From the NCBI RefSeq assembly GCF_005925325.1, contig NZ_SRMP01000001.1:868001-932000 (forward strand): a stretch of 64,000 nt of DNA. The letters run 5' to 3'. A program made the position numbers and the translations under genes. Source of the DNA: Pedobacter helvus (GTDB lineage: Bacteria; Bacteroidota; Bacteroidia; Sphingobacteriales; Sphingobacteriaceae). How positions within the stretch are numbered: position 1 is the first letter of the stretch; every line of letters starts with the position of its first letter. Below, one piece after another: positions 15,996 through 24,558 of this stretch. Below the pieces are notes generated by a model that did not search any database, had not been told where the DNA came from, and saw only the letters and a program-made list of their open reading frames with translations.

Positions 15996-16964
15996 TTACA
16001 TCCATTTATTCTCTACAATATCTCTAATGTGGTAAGTGGTAATGATACTTGCTCCAGCTCTTGCGAAGGCGTACATCGTTTCCATTACTACTTTTTGTTC
16101 GTCTATCCAGCCTTTTTCAGCTGCAGCTTTAATCATGGAGTATTCTCCCGACACATTATAAACAGCAATTGGCAATTTGGTATTTTGTTTCAGTCTTGCA
16201 ATTACATCTAAATAAGCCAAGCCCGGTTTCACCATCAGCACATCCGCACCTTCTGCTTCATCTAGTAAAGCTTCTCTCACTGCCTCATCCGGATTACGGA
16301 AATCCATTTGATAAGCTTTTCTATCACCTTTACTTGGTGCACAGTCTGCCGCTTCTCTAAACGGACCATAATAAGCTGATGCAAATTTGGTTGCATGGCT
16401 CATTACCGCTACATTTTCGAAACCGTTGCCATCTAATTTCTCACGGATTGCCGCTACCCTACCATCCATCATATCTGAAGGCGCCAACATATCTGCACCA
16501 GCTTCCGAATGTGCTAAAGCCATTTTTGCGATTAATTCTACACTTAAATCATTCTGAACATAATCGTTATGCATGATACCACAGTGACCATGATTAGTAT
16601 AAGAGCATACACAAACATCAGTAACCACGTACAAATCATCACCAAATTGCTTTTTCAGTTCTCTAACCGAAACGGGCACTAAAGAATTGCTATCGTAAGC
16701 AGATTTTGCATCAGCACTTTTCTCATCGCCCACACCAAAAAGCATGATTTTGTTTACACCTAAGCTTAATCCCTTTTCTACGTCTTTCAATAATGTATCA
16801 GTAGAAAAATGACTGATACCTGGCATGGCATCTATTTGATGTGTTACATTCTTTCCTGGCACTACGAAATAGGGATAAACAAACATATCCTTCGATAATT
16901 TCGTTTCGGCAACCATTTCTCTTACGATGGGATTTTTTCTTAGCCTACGTGGTCTGTGCAGCAT
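15996..16964 (-). CDS. hemB: Delta-aminolevulinic acid dehydratase (porphobilinogen synthase)
   Basis: Condenses two 5-aminolevulinate molecules to porphobilinogen, cytoplasmic. It has 322 aa. The Schiff-base lysines are K193 (SHATKFASAYYGPFREA) and K246 (VLMVKPGLAYLD). The cysteine triplet DVCVCSYTNHGHCG (C118, C120, C128) marks the zinc-binding form. It lies between hemC-hemD and hemL, all leftward. A repeated ATCTCAATACTCAT-type word lies just upstream of its ATG. Confidence 0.97.
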   Translation of the reverse strand: MLHRPRRLRKNPIVREMVAETKLSKDMFVYPYFVVPGKNVTHQIDAMPGISHFSTDTLLKDVEKGLSLGVNKIMLFGVGDEKSADAKSAYDSNSLVPVSVRELKKQFGDDLYVVTDVCVCSYTNHGHCGIMHNDYVQNDLSVELIAKMALAHSEAGADMLAPSDMMDGRVAAIREKLDGNGFENVAVMSHATKFASAYYGPFREAADCAPSKGDRKAYQMDFRNPDEAVREALLDEAEGADVLMVKPGLAYLDVIARLKQNTKLPIAVYNVSGEYSMIKAAAEKGWIDEQKVVMETMYAFARAGASIITTYHIRDIVENKWM

Positions 16965-17023
16965 ATTTTAGTATTGAGATATGAGTAATTAGTATTGTGA
17001 TTTTAATACTGCAAAAATGCAAA

Positions 17024-17054
17024 GACAGAAGCATTATTATCTTAAGCTTCTGTC
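17024..17054 (-). terminator. Hairpin between hemC-hemD and hemB
   Basis: Perfect 9-bp stem GACAGAAGC/GCTTCTGTC with a 13-nt loop (17033-17045). On the minus strand it is followed by TTTGCATTTTTGC, moderately T-rich. It may separate or tune hemB expression from the upstream genes. Confidence 0.4.
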
Positions 17055-17097
17055 ATTTGTAAAGTCTTTACGTTGGTTTAACAATTATTATAGATCC

Positions 17098-17117
17098 TTC
17101 GACAAGCTTAGGACGAC
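17098..17117. repeat. Single GTCAT-type arm at the hemC-hemD stop
   Basis: TTCGACAAGCTTAGGACGAC is a close relative of the arm at 14459-14478 (18 of 20). It begins on the last base of the hemC-hemD TAG stop codon and has no partner arm nearby. Confidence 0.55.
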
Positions 17118-18697
17118 TATTTTAATTCGATACCGAAAATAGCTTCTGCCAAACCAATTTCATCTGGAGAATATGGCAGTTGATATTTTACGCCCATTTC
17201 ATCGAATTTTTTACCGGTAGAATTACCAATTGCAATTACTTTTTGCTCTGGCTCTAATAAATTATCTACAAAATAAGCATCTACGTTACTTGGACTAGTG
17301 AACACCAGCACGTCAGCCGATGAACCATCTACATTCTCTTCCATTACAGTCTCGTATATAGGTAAATCGATTACTTTAGTTTCTGGCGTTAAAAATTTCT
17401 GCATGGTTAATAGCGAGTCTTGTGCACGAGGGAAAACCACAGTCTGTCCGTCTGCCGCCTTTGCAAAATCTGCCGCCACTTCCTCAATCTCACCACCTTC
17501 ACCAACAAAATCTGCCAAATGACCAAACTTACGTAAAGAATCTTCCGAACCACGCCCTACTACGCCAAACTTTACTTTCTTCGGTAAAACCGGATTTAAC
17601 TTAAAGAAATATTCTACGCCATTTCTGCTGCTAAAGAAAATCCAATCCGCATTTTTAAGGAAGAAATCATCCAATACATTCACAATTGGAAAAGTGCGAA
17701 TCAATGATCGGCCATCAATTTCAATGTTTTGCTTTTCTAAAGCTTTGCGGAAATAACTGTTTTCGCCAATTTCTCTGGAGATGAAAACTTTAGCTGGCCT
17801 TTTTCTTTCCACAGCATATTTAGCAACAATTTGCTCGGCCAAACCCTCAGTCGAAGCAGACCTTAAAAACAATCTGTCAGGAAAATCTTCCGCGGTCTCT
17901 GATTTAGAGGTCCAAACTTCAAATTCGCCATCTTCTTTTCTACAGAAACAACCGAGCGGCATGTGGCAACCACCTTCGAAAAGATTTAACACTTTTCTTT
18001 CTACAGCAATTGCTTCTACAACTGCGGGATCGTTTATTTTTTGAAGCTCATTGAAAAGTTCCGTATCATTTTCTCTAATTTGGATGGCCAATGCACCTTG
18101 GGCTGGTGCAGGTACAATCTCCGTTGGATCAATTACCTCTACGTGAAACTCGCTTAAGTCTAAACCTAAACGATTTACTCCTGCTCTTGCCAACACAATT
18201 GCATCGTAATCTTCATCACGTAGTTTTTGGATACGTGTAGGAACGTTGCCTCGTAAATCCTCAATGTTTAAATCAGATCTCAAAGCCAATAATTGTGCCT
18301 TACGACGATTAGATGAAGTACCTACCATTGCTCCTTTTTTCAAAGAAAGCTTATGACTTACATCTACACAATCTTTTAAAATCAATAATAATTCTGCTGG
18401 ATCTTCTCTTTCTGGTACAGCCGCAATAATTAACCCTGGCGGATTAGTTGTCGGCAAATCTTTATGAGAGTGAACCGCCATATCAATGGTACCATTGATG
18501 AGCTCGTCTTCCAACTCTTTAGTGAAAAAACCTTTGCCTTCTAGCTTATCTAAGCGAAGGTTAAGGATTTTATCGCCCTGCGTTTTAATGATTTTCAGTT
18601 CTGCTTCAATGCCAATACTGGCTAATCTGTCTTTGGTGTAGTTGGCTTGCCAAAGGGCAAGGTCACTACCGCGGGTCCCGATAATTACTTTCTTCAC
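17117..18697 (-). CDS. hemC-hemD: Fused porphobilinogen deaminase / uroporphyrinogen-III synthase
   Basis: One 526-aa protein carrying two consecutive haem steps. Residues 1-300 are hydroxymethylbilane synthase: GTRGSDLALWQ (8-18), HSHKDLP (76-82), the RGNVPTR block (149-155), and the dipyrromethane-cofactor cysteine C244 in GGCHMPLG. Residues about 301-526 are uroporphyrinogen-III synthase, beginning RPAKVFISREIGE and containing WIFFSSRNGVEYFF and LVFTSPSNVDAYF. The fusion would channel the unstable hydroxymethylbilane. Fusions of this pair occur in other Bacteroidota. The stop codon overlaps a repeat arm. Confidence 0.95.
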   Translation of the reverse strand: MKKVIIGTRGSDLALWQANYTKDRLASIGIEAELKIIKTQGDKILNLRLDKLEGKGFFTKELEDELINGTIDMAVHSHKDLPTTNPPGLIIAAVPEREDPAELLLILKDCVDVSHKLSLKKGAMVGTSSNRRKAQLLALRSDLNIEDLRGNVPTRIQKLRDEDYDAIVLARAGVNRLGLDLSEFHVEVIDPTEIVPAPAQGALAIQIRENDTELFNELQKINDPAVVEAIAVERKVLNLFEGGCHMPLGCFCRKEDGEFEVWTSKSETAEDFPDRLFLRSASTEGLAEQIVAKYAVERKRPAKVFISREIGENSYFRKALEKQNIEIDGRSLIRTFPIVNVLDDFFLKNADWIFFSSRNGVEYFFKLNPVLPKKVKFGVVGRGSEDSLRKFGHLADFVGEGGEIEEVAADFAKAADGQTVVFPRAQDSLLTMQKFLTPETKVIDLPIYETVMEENVDGSSADVLVFTSPSNVDAYFVDNLLEPEQKVIAIGNSTGKKFDEMGVKYQLPYSPDEIGLAEAIFGIELK

Positions 18698-18802
18698 TGT
18701 ATATTATGATTTTGCGCTAAAATAAGAAATTTTGATGATGTGAGGATTTGAGAATGTGATAATTCGATGATTTGATAACCAACATATCATCAGACTACAT
18801 AA

Positions 18803-18822
18803 CTTTTCCGACTTGCGGACTA
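18803..18822. repeat. Short repeat shared with the ispG insertion
   Basis: CTTTTCCGACTTGCGGACTA lies in the gap just after the hemA stop (18823). Its core GACTTGCGGACT (18810-18821) occurs again exactly at 22738-22749 inside ispG. The rest of the hemA/hemC-hemD gap is AT-rich, with GATGATTTGATAA-type words. Confidence 0.5.
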
Positions 18823-20049
18823 CTAGCTATTCTTAACCAGAATATCCTTCGCCATCAACATAGGAACGCTGATGTATTTTTTCTCCATGTAGCTAATTAC
18901 CTGCTCTAAAACTGCTTTCGCTTCATCATCAAGAGAATTAATTTCATCTGCAAATACAGTATTCACAGCTTTTTCTTTAATCTCTTTGATTTTTTTAGGC
19001 ACCTCGCTCATCGCTAATTCAATACGACGTTGACGCAATACAGCATCAAATTCTTTGATATTTTCTTCGATGATATGCTCTGCATTTACCAACTCATCGT
19101 AACGTTCTTGTATATTTTTACGAGCTACTTCTTTCAAAGATTCTACTTCGATGTAATGTATCGGGAAGTTTTCCCTTACTTCTAAAGCAGTATCATTTGG
19201 CACTGCTAAATCTACAATTACCTTTTTGCCGGTTTCTCCGTTAAGCAGGCTAGTGTAAATTTCTGGAGTTAAGATAGGTTCTGTTGCACCAGTACAAGTA
19301 ATGATAACATCAAATCCTTCTTTATAATTAGCTAATTCATCCAGATGAAAAGCTTTTCCGTTTAACTCTTTCGCTAAACTTTCTGCTTTTTCTATTGTTC
19401 TGTTGAAAACTGAAAAATTAGAGTATTTATGCTTTTTTAGATATTGTGCAATGTTATTATTCGTTTCACCTGCGCCAATAATTAGCAAACGAGAGTTACC
19501 GCACATATTTAGTTCACGCAATTTCCTATAAGCTAAAGAAACTACAGAAACTGGATTTCTTGAAATATTCGTATGGGTATAAACCTCTTTCGCCGTCTTC
19601 ACCACACGGTTCATAATCATACGCATGTAATCGCCAGTAAAACCAGCAACCTTACAAGCCTCGTAAGCTCTGCGTACTTGTGCTAAAATCTCTTTTTCGC
19701 CTACAACCAAACTCTCTAATGAACAAGATGTGCGCAATAAATGATTAAACGCCTCAACTTGTTCGTAAGTAGAAACGTTGGCTATAAAATTCTCCATGTA
19801 TTCTTCTGGAAGCCCCATATCCAACACATGTAAAAACCTAGAAATAAATGATTTGTCTAATTGAGACGGAGAGGTAAAAATAAATTCGACCCTATTACAG
19901 GTGCCTACATAAAATATCTCTTTGATATTCAGCTCCGACTGGATATTACGCAACCTATCGTCCAACGTTTGCTCACAGATAACCAATTTCCCTAATGCTT
20001 TCAGGTCAATGTGCTTATGTGTAAATGCAATAATCTTTAAATATTCCAA
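18823..20049 (-). CDS. hemA: Glutamyl-tRNA reductase
   Basis: NADPH-dependent reduction of glutamyl-tRNA to glutamate-1-semialdehyde, the first committed step of the C5 haem pathway. It has 408 aa. The catalytic cysteine is C51 in YVGTCNRVEF. SCSLESLVVGEKEILAQVRRAY (about 108-129) is the family block, and LLIIGAGETNNNIAQYL is the NADPH Rossmann loop. The C-terminal helical dimerisation domain covers about 310-408. It is the first gene of the leftward haem cluster, with a promoter-like element 30 bp upstream. Confidence 0.97.
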   Translation of the reverse strand: MEYLKIIAFTHKHIDLKALGKLVICEQTLDDRLRNIQSELNIKEIFYVGTCNRVEFIFTSPSQLDKSFISRFLHVLDMGLPEEYMENFIANVSTYEQVEAFNHLLRTSCSLESLVVGEKEILAQVRRAYEACKVAGFTGDYMRMIMNRVVKTAKEVYTHTNISRNPVSVVSLAYRKLRELNMCGNSRLLIIGAGETNNNIAQYLKKHKYSNFSVFNRTIEKAESLAKELNGKAFHLDELANYKEGFDVIITCTGATEPILTPEIYTSLLNGETGKKVIVDLAVPNDTALEVRENFPIHYIEVESLKEVARKNIQERYDELVNAEHIIEENIKEFDAVLRQRRIELAMSEVPKKIKEIKEKAVNTVFADEINSLDDEAKAVLEQVISYMEKKYISVPMLMAKDILVKNS

Positions 20050-20078
20050 AATGGTTAGCCCTATTTATTTTAGCGCAA

Positions 20079-20086
20079 CAAAAGTA
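20079..20086 (-). promoter_or_regulatory. hemA promoter -7 element
   Basis: TACTTTTG on the minus strand, an exact TAnnTTTG match, 30 bp before the hemA ATG. I see no good TTTG at the -33 position, so the promoter may need an activator or be weak. Confidence 0.4.
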
Positions 20087-20255
20087 ATAAGGCAATTGGG
20101 CTTATCTGTCATTAAGCTGTAATTTAGGCTAATTTAGAACGGTTTTAAATTAATAAGCTTCAATTTATTAGCCTAAATCTACTGCTTAGAAAATCAAAAA
20201 ATGCCTTTATTTTGTTGTACATTAGATTTACCGATTAATTGATAGTTAGCAAACC

Positions 20256-21089
20256 ATGATGATACACAACGAACAATTTTCGCTAATAGGTGCTTCGGGC
20301 AAACCTATACATGGAGATTTAACGTATGACGAGAACAATTCTAATATGCCTTTAATTATTTTCATTCACGGTTTTAAAGGTTTTAAAGATTGGGGTGCTC
20401 ATCACTTAGCCGCTAGATATTTTGTTCAAAACGGTTATCGCTATTTAAAATTCAATCTATCGCACAGCGGAGTAAATGCAGAAAAACCAAATGAGGTTTC
20501 AGACTTGGAAAGTTTTGCATCCAATACCTTCAGTAAAGAATTAATAGATATTGATATTGTAATTAATCATGCCGTTAAATTTTTGGGCATAACCGGAGTA
20601 TATTTAATTGGCCATAGTCGTGGTGGAGGATTAAGTATTTTACAAGCAGCTACCAATACGTATGTAAAAGGATTGATTACTTGGAGCTCTATTGCAGACT
20701 TTAGCAGTCTTTGGAAAAAGGAGCAAGAGAAAGATTGGAAGGAAAATGGGAAAATTGAAGTAGTTAATGCCCGCACCAAAGAGAAAATGCCTTTAAATGT
20801 GACCTTATTAGAAGATTTTGAGGAGAATGGGAAAAAACTAGATATTCTTTCTGCCGCGAAACAAGTTAATGTGCCCTGGTTAATTGTGCAGGGCGATGAT
20901 GACGTTAACGTTCCTTTTGAAACTGCCGAAAAATTGGCAAATGCTAACCCCGCAAGTAGATTGGTTAAAATTGAGGGGGCTAACCATGTTTACGGAGCTG
21001 TGCATCCCTTTCCTGGAGAAACTTTGCCGCCGCAGCTGTTTGAAGTTTGCGAGAAGAGTTTGAAGTTTTTGAATAGCATTACAACATAG
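20256..21089 (+). CDS. Alpha/beta hydrolase
   Basis: A 277-aa serine hydrolase of the dienelactone-hydrolase/acyl-peptidase-like type. The oxyanion region is IIFIHGFKGFKDWG (35-47), the nucleophile elbow is GHSRGG with S121, and the acid and histidine lie in VQGDDDVNVPFE and EGANHVYG near 213 and 240. There is no signal peptide, so it acts in the cytoplasm. Substrate unknown. It is followed after 4 bp by the YjbQ-type gene, so the two are co-transcribed. Confidence 0.85.
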   Translation: MMIHNEQFSLIGASGKPIHGDLTYDENNSNMPLIIFIHGFKGFKDWGAHHLAARYFVQNGYRYLKFNLSHSGVNAEKPNEVSDLESFASNTFSKELIDIDIVINHAVKFLGITGVYLIGHSRGGGLSILQAATNTYVKGLITWSSIADFSSLWKKEQEKDWKENGKIEVVNARTKEKMPLNVTLLEDFEENGKKLDILSAAKQVNVPWLIVQGDDDVNVPFETAEKLANANPASRLVKIEGANHVYGAVHPFPGETLPPQLFEVCEKSLKFLNSITT

Positions 21090-21093
21090 ACAG

Positions 21094-21516
21094 ATGCACT
21101 TTTATCAATCACAAATAAGTTTAAGAGCCCGTAGTAGGGGTTTTCATCTGGTAACAGACGAGATACTGCATGCTATTCCCGAAATAAAAAACATCAACAC
21201 TGGTATGCTACAAGTATTCATTCAACATACATCGGCGTCATTAACAATTAACGAAAACGCAGACCCAACGGTTCGTTTAGACTTTGAGACTTGGATGAAC
21301 AAAACGGTTCAAGAAGGCGACCCGGATTATGAGCATGATTACGAAGGCGATGACGACATGCCTGCGCACATCAAATCATCTCTGATGGGCGCTTCAGTTT
21401 TAATTCCAGTTACCAATGGCAGATTAAATTTAGGAACTTGGCAAGGAATTTATTTGTGCGAACACCGCAACTACGGAGGTAGTAGAAATGTTGTGATTAG
21501 TGCTTGGGGAATATAA
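21094..21516 (+). CDS. YjbQ/UPF0047 family protein (secondary thiamine-phosphate synthase-like)
   Basis: A 140-aa protein with the family features GMLQVFIQHTSASLTINENADP (about 36-57), DYEHDYEGDDDMPAHIKSSLMG (about 78-99) and LGTWQGIYLCEHR (about 114-126). The conserved histidines and acidic residues are present. E. coli YjbQ can replace thiamine-phosphate synthase weakly; the real role of the family is not settled. The ATG at 21094 is 4 bp after the hydrolase stop. Confidence 0.88.
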   Translation: MHFYQSQISLRARSRGFHLVTDEILHAIPEIKNINTGMLQVFIQHTSASLTINENADPTVRLDFETWMNKTVQEGDPDYEHDYEGDDDMPAHIKSSLMGASVLIPVTNGRLNLGTWQGIYLCEHRNYGGSRNVVISAWGI

Positions 21517-21523
21517 AGTGATA

Positions 21524-21587
21524 AGTTTTAAGTTATACGTTTTAAGTCGATTAGCATTTGCCTACCTAAACCTTATTACTTAAAACC
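21524..21587. repeat. Inverted repeat that reaches the ispG stop codon
   Basis: AGTTTTAAGTTATA (21524-21537) and TATTACTTAAAACC (21574-21587) agree at 12 of 14 positions when one is inverted. The words are the same family as 15928-15988. The right arm ends on the first base of the ispG stop triplet on the plus strand. Confidence 0.45.
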
Positions 21588-23653
21588 TACAACTCCTTTT
21601 CTATCCAATTACCATCTCCTCGTATAATACCAATCAACTCATCTATTGCATCAGCGGTTTTTACGTTTTTCTTTACCACTTCTTGTCCACGGTACAGCGT
21701 AATTCTGTCTACACCAGCACCAACATAGCCGTAATCAGCATCGGCCATTTCACCTGGACCATTTACTATACAGCCCATGATACCTATTTTAATACCTTTG
21801 AGATGAGATGTTCTGGCTCTTATGGCTTGTGTAGTTTCCTGCAAATCGAACAAAGTTCTTCCGCAGCTTGGACAAGAAATATATTCTGTCTTTGAAATTC
21901 GAGTACGAGTAGCTTGTAAAATCCCGAACGAAGTAGAATTTATAACCGACAGAGGAATAGTATCAGCATTGATCCAAACACCATCACCGAAACCATCAAT
22001 GAATAAACCACCTAAATCGGTAGAGCTGTATAATTGGAAATCTTCAAGGTTCAATCCGTCGAAGTTGCGCTCAATAATTACAGGAAGTTTTAAATCTGCT
22101 TGTAATAACTTCACGAATGCGTGTCGGATGGTTTGCATCGCATTTTCTGCAGCTGTTGCCAGTACGAGAACTACCTTATCTAAACCCACTAATTGTTCAA
22201 CCTCTAAATCCTCCGCCAGCACTTTAACGAAATTTAGCTTCTCGTCTTTAGCTTCGGCATTTTTAAAATTGGCTAGGTTAAATAAAGGATGGCAATTTTG
22301 CTTATCTGCTAAACCTAACCAAGTTTGGTAATTGTAAAGCTGTTTCAATCCGCCAGGAAAAGAAAAAGACGGCAAGGCATCACCTAAATAAACCGTATCA
22401 CAAGCTTGGTCGCTTAGGTTGTATTTATCTAGCAAAGCTGAATAATTAAAACCAACAGCGTTTAAAATAGCTGGATCTTTTAAGTTTTCTTTTTCTAAGT
22501 TGATGATTACTCTAGGGGCTTGATGTCCGCCTAGGTTTTCGATTTCTTCGGTGATTCTACGTTTGTATTGGAAAGGCGAATAGTCCGAAAGTCCGAAAGT
22601 CCGAAAGTCCGCTGCAATAGTGCTATCATTTACGAAATCCGAACATTTAGCTTCACTAGGACTAGGCTCTTCGTGTTCTTTAGATTTAGTTGAGATAATA
22701 GTTTTTGAGTTATCACTTTCTGACGTTCCTGCTTCTTGACTTGCGGACTTTCGCTCAAAACGATTAGCCAAAGCTCTTGCAACAGGTGCTTCAAACTCGG
22801 GATCTTCTGTTAAAGAAACCCTAATGGTATCTCCCAAACCATCGGCCAATAAAGTGCCGATGCCCACTGCCGATTTGATACGACCGTCTTCTCCATCACC
22901 TGCTTCGGTAACACCTAAGTGTAAAGGATAGTTCATTCCTTCTTTTACCATAGTTTGCACCAACAAACGATAGGCTTGTACCATTACTTGCGTATTACTC
23001 GCTTTCATAGAAATTACCAAGTTGTAGTAATTCAAGTCTTCGCACATGCGGATAAACTCCATGGCAGACTCCACCATACCATGAGGTGTATCGCCATAAC
23101 GGCTCATGATACGATCTGAAAGCGAACCGTGATTGGTACCAATACGCATTGCCGTTCCGTATTCTTTGCAAATCTTCACTAAAGGCGAAAACTTATCATA
23201 AATTCGGTTCAATTCAGCTTGATAAGCGGCATCGGTATAATCTATATTCTCGAATTTCTTTTTATCAGCGTAGTTGCCAGGATTAACACGTACTTTCTCT
23301 ATCAATCGAGCAGCTACTTCGGCAGCATTTGGAGTAAAGTGAATGTCAGCTACCAAAGGAACATTATAACCACGTAAACGCAATTCCTTCTTAATATTAG
23401 CTAAGTTTTCAGCTTCTTTAATGCTTGGCGCTGTAACACGGACATATTCGCAACCACTTTCTACCATTCTAATGGTTTGTTCTACTGTACCCATGGTATC
23501 CATGGTATCGGTGGTAGTCATCGATTGGATACGGATAGGATGATGAGCCCCCATAGGTACATCTCCTATTTGCACTTCACGTGTTACAAACCTCGAATAT
23601 TGGGTTAAGCTATTGCAATAACCTCCGTCTAACAAAATCGCTTCTTTTTGCAT
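21587..23653 (-). CDS. ispG: 4-hydroxy-3-methylbut-2-enyl diphosphate synthase with in-frame insertion
   Basis: Iron-sulfur enzyme making HMBPP from MEcPP in the MEP isoprenoid pathway. It has about 688 aa from the ATG at 23653; the longer frame needs a TTG at 23662. It is the three-part form of Bacteroidota: N-terminal TIM barrel (PIRIQSMTTTDTMDT, VRVNPGNY, LVISMKASN), a middle domain, and a C-terminal cluster domain with CPSCGRTLFDL and IGIMGCIVNGPGEM. Between NRFERK and DYSPFQYKRR stands a Ser/Glu/Thr-rich stretch of about 60 residues encoded by repeat-containing DNA (22575-22755). Confidence 0.96.
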   Translation of the reverse strand: MQKEAILLDGGYCNSLTQYSRFVTREVQIGDVPMGAHHPIRIQSMTTTDTMDTMGTVEQTIRMVESGCEYVRVTAPSIKEAENLANIKKELRLRGYNVPLVADIHFTPNAAEVAARLIEKVRVNPGNYADKKKFENIDYTDAAYQAELNRIYDKFSPLVKICKEYGTAMRIGTNHGSLSDRIMSRYGDTPHGMVESAMEFIRMCEDLNYYNLVISMKASNTQVMVQAYRLLVQTMVKEGMNYPLHLGVTEAGDGEDGRIKSAVGIGTLLADGLGDTIRVSLTEDPEFEAPVARALANRFERKSASQEAGTSESDNSKTIISTKSKEHEEPSPSEAKCSDFVNDSTIAADFRTFGLSDYSPFQYKRRITEEIENLGGHQAPRVIINLEKENLKDPAILNAVGFNYSALLDKYNLSDQACDTVYLGDALPSFSFPGGLKQLYNYQTWLGLADKQNCHPLFNLANFKNAEAKDEKLNFVKVLAEDLEVEQLVGLDKVVLVLATAAENAMQTIRHAFVKLLQADLKLPVIIERNFDGLNLEDFQLYSSTDLGGLFIDGFGDGVWINADTIPLSVINSTSFGILQATRTRISKTEYISCPSCGRTLFDLQETTQAIRARTSHLKGIKIGIMGCIVNGPGEMADADYGYVGAGVDRITLYRGQEVVKKNVKTADAIDELIGIIRGDGNWIEKEL
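22582..22753. repeat. Repeat-flanked insertion inside the ispG reading frame
   Basis: Three exact 8-bp units AGTCCGAA (22582-22605) plus a partial fourth (22606-22612) stand at one end. CGAAAGTCCGC (22602-22612) and GCGGACTTTCG (22743-22753) form a perfect 11-bp inverted repeat around about 130 bp of coding DNA. The word GACTTGCGGACT at the second end also occurs in the hemA gap (18810-18821). The encoded segment is low-complexity and in frame. Confidence 0.7.
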
Positions 23654-23822
23654 TATATACAAAGGTAAGTCAAAAGTTGAAAGTAAAAAGTGAAAAGTCT
23701 AAAGAACAAATAGCAAAGTAATAAGAACGAGGAACAAGCAACAAGGATTAAAGACATCAATAGTTCGACTAGTTATCGAAATTGCTTTAAAACCTGAAGG
23801 CACATCTAATCCTCCTTAATTC

Positions 23823-24422
23823 CTACAGCAACCTGTCTTTTACGACTAGCGTTCCAGCAATTACATCGTGTAGGCATTGCTGTTTTTTATTGAGGAAGAG
23901 ATAAATATATCCGAAACCGAAAGCCATATTAGATATCAACTTAGAGGTATTTCTAATAAATGACTTACCTAAATTGACTTTAGTACCATTATCATCCGTA
24001 ACCTTAATATCCATTAATTTCTTACCAATAGTTCCTTGTATCTTAGAACTATCTGCGAATACACTATAAATAAATTTAGTTAATGGAATAAGAGCAAATC
24101 CTACAATTACCAAGTTCATCCTTAGTTCTTTCTCCTCTATAAAAACAATAGCTATTGCAACAATTACAGCATAAACTAAAGTAATGATAAAATAATCAAT
24201 AGCCCAAGCCATTAAACGTTGATCGAAACTGGCAAAATATTGTGGTAAATGTTTGGGTTTCAAAAACCCCAAAAGCTGCCGAAGCTCATCAATTTCGTGA
24301 GCTTCCTTATAGTCGTCCATTCCAGGCTTCCTTACGAAAGTATCTGGAAAGATCTCCATCTGTTTCAGCTCATCCAAGGTGTAAGGTCCTTGAGGCTTCC
24401 CTTTAACGACTATAGTGTACAA
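23823..24422 (-). CDS. GYF_2-RDD membrane protein
   Basis: A 199-aa protein. Residues 1-50 (MYTIVVKGKPQGPYTLDELKQM) look like a GYF_2 domain with the GPYT core. The rest is an RDD domain with Arg-Asp in FDQRLMAWAIDYFII (near 67-81) and three or four membrane segments, ending GYIYLFLNKKQQCLHDVIAGTLVV. RDD proteins are of mixed or unknown function; some act in ion transport. It is separated from the next gene upstream by a terminator, so it is expressed alone. The 160-bp gap before ispG is AT-rich with nothing clear. Confidence 0.85.
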   Translation of the reverse strand: MYTIVVKGKPQGPYTLDELKQMEIFPDTFVRKPGMDDYKEAHEIDELRQLLGFLKPKHLPQYFASFDQRLMAWAIDYFIITLVYAVIVAIAIVFIEEKELRMNLVIVGFALIPLTKFIYSVFADSSKIQGTIGKKLMDIKVTDDNGTKVNLGKSFIRNTSKLISNMAFGFGYIYLFLNKKQQCLHDVIAGTLVVKDRLL

Positions 24423-24497
24423 TTTGCGAAGAGTTAAAGGTCAAAATTAAAAATTAAAAACATTATTATAGTGTTTATCAAGCGATTTCTTGTAACT

Positions 24498-24533
24498 AAA
24501 AAGCCCTAACAGCATAGACTATTAGGGCTTTTT
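24498..24533. terminator. Bidirectional terminator after the LiaF-like gene
   Basis: Perfect 9-bp stem AAGCCCTAA/TTAGGGCTT (24501-24509 with 24522-24530), extended by A/T pairs on both sides. T residues follow it in either direction. It lies 26 bp after the LiaF-like stop. Confidence 0.75.
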
Positions 24534-24558
24534 AACTTCTTACTTTCACACTTTTAAC

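Noticed and set aside
21822..22331. 169-aa plus-strand ORF opposite ispG
   Set aside because: It is antisense to a well-conserved enzyme domain, has no recognisable motif and no start context. It is a shadow of the ispG frame.
22582..22612. Tandem AGTCCGAA units as a CRISPR or satellite array
   Set aside because: Units are only 8 bp without spacers and lie inside an open reading frame; there are no cas genes nearby.
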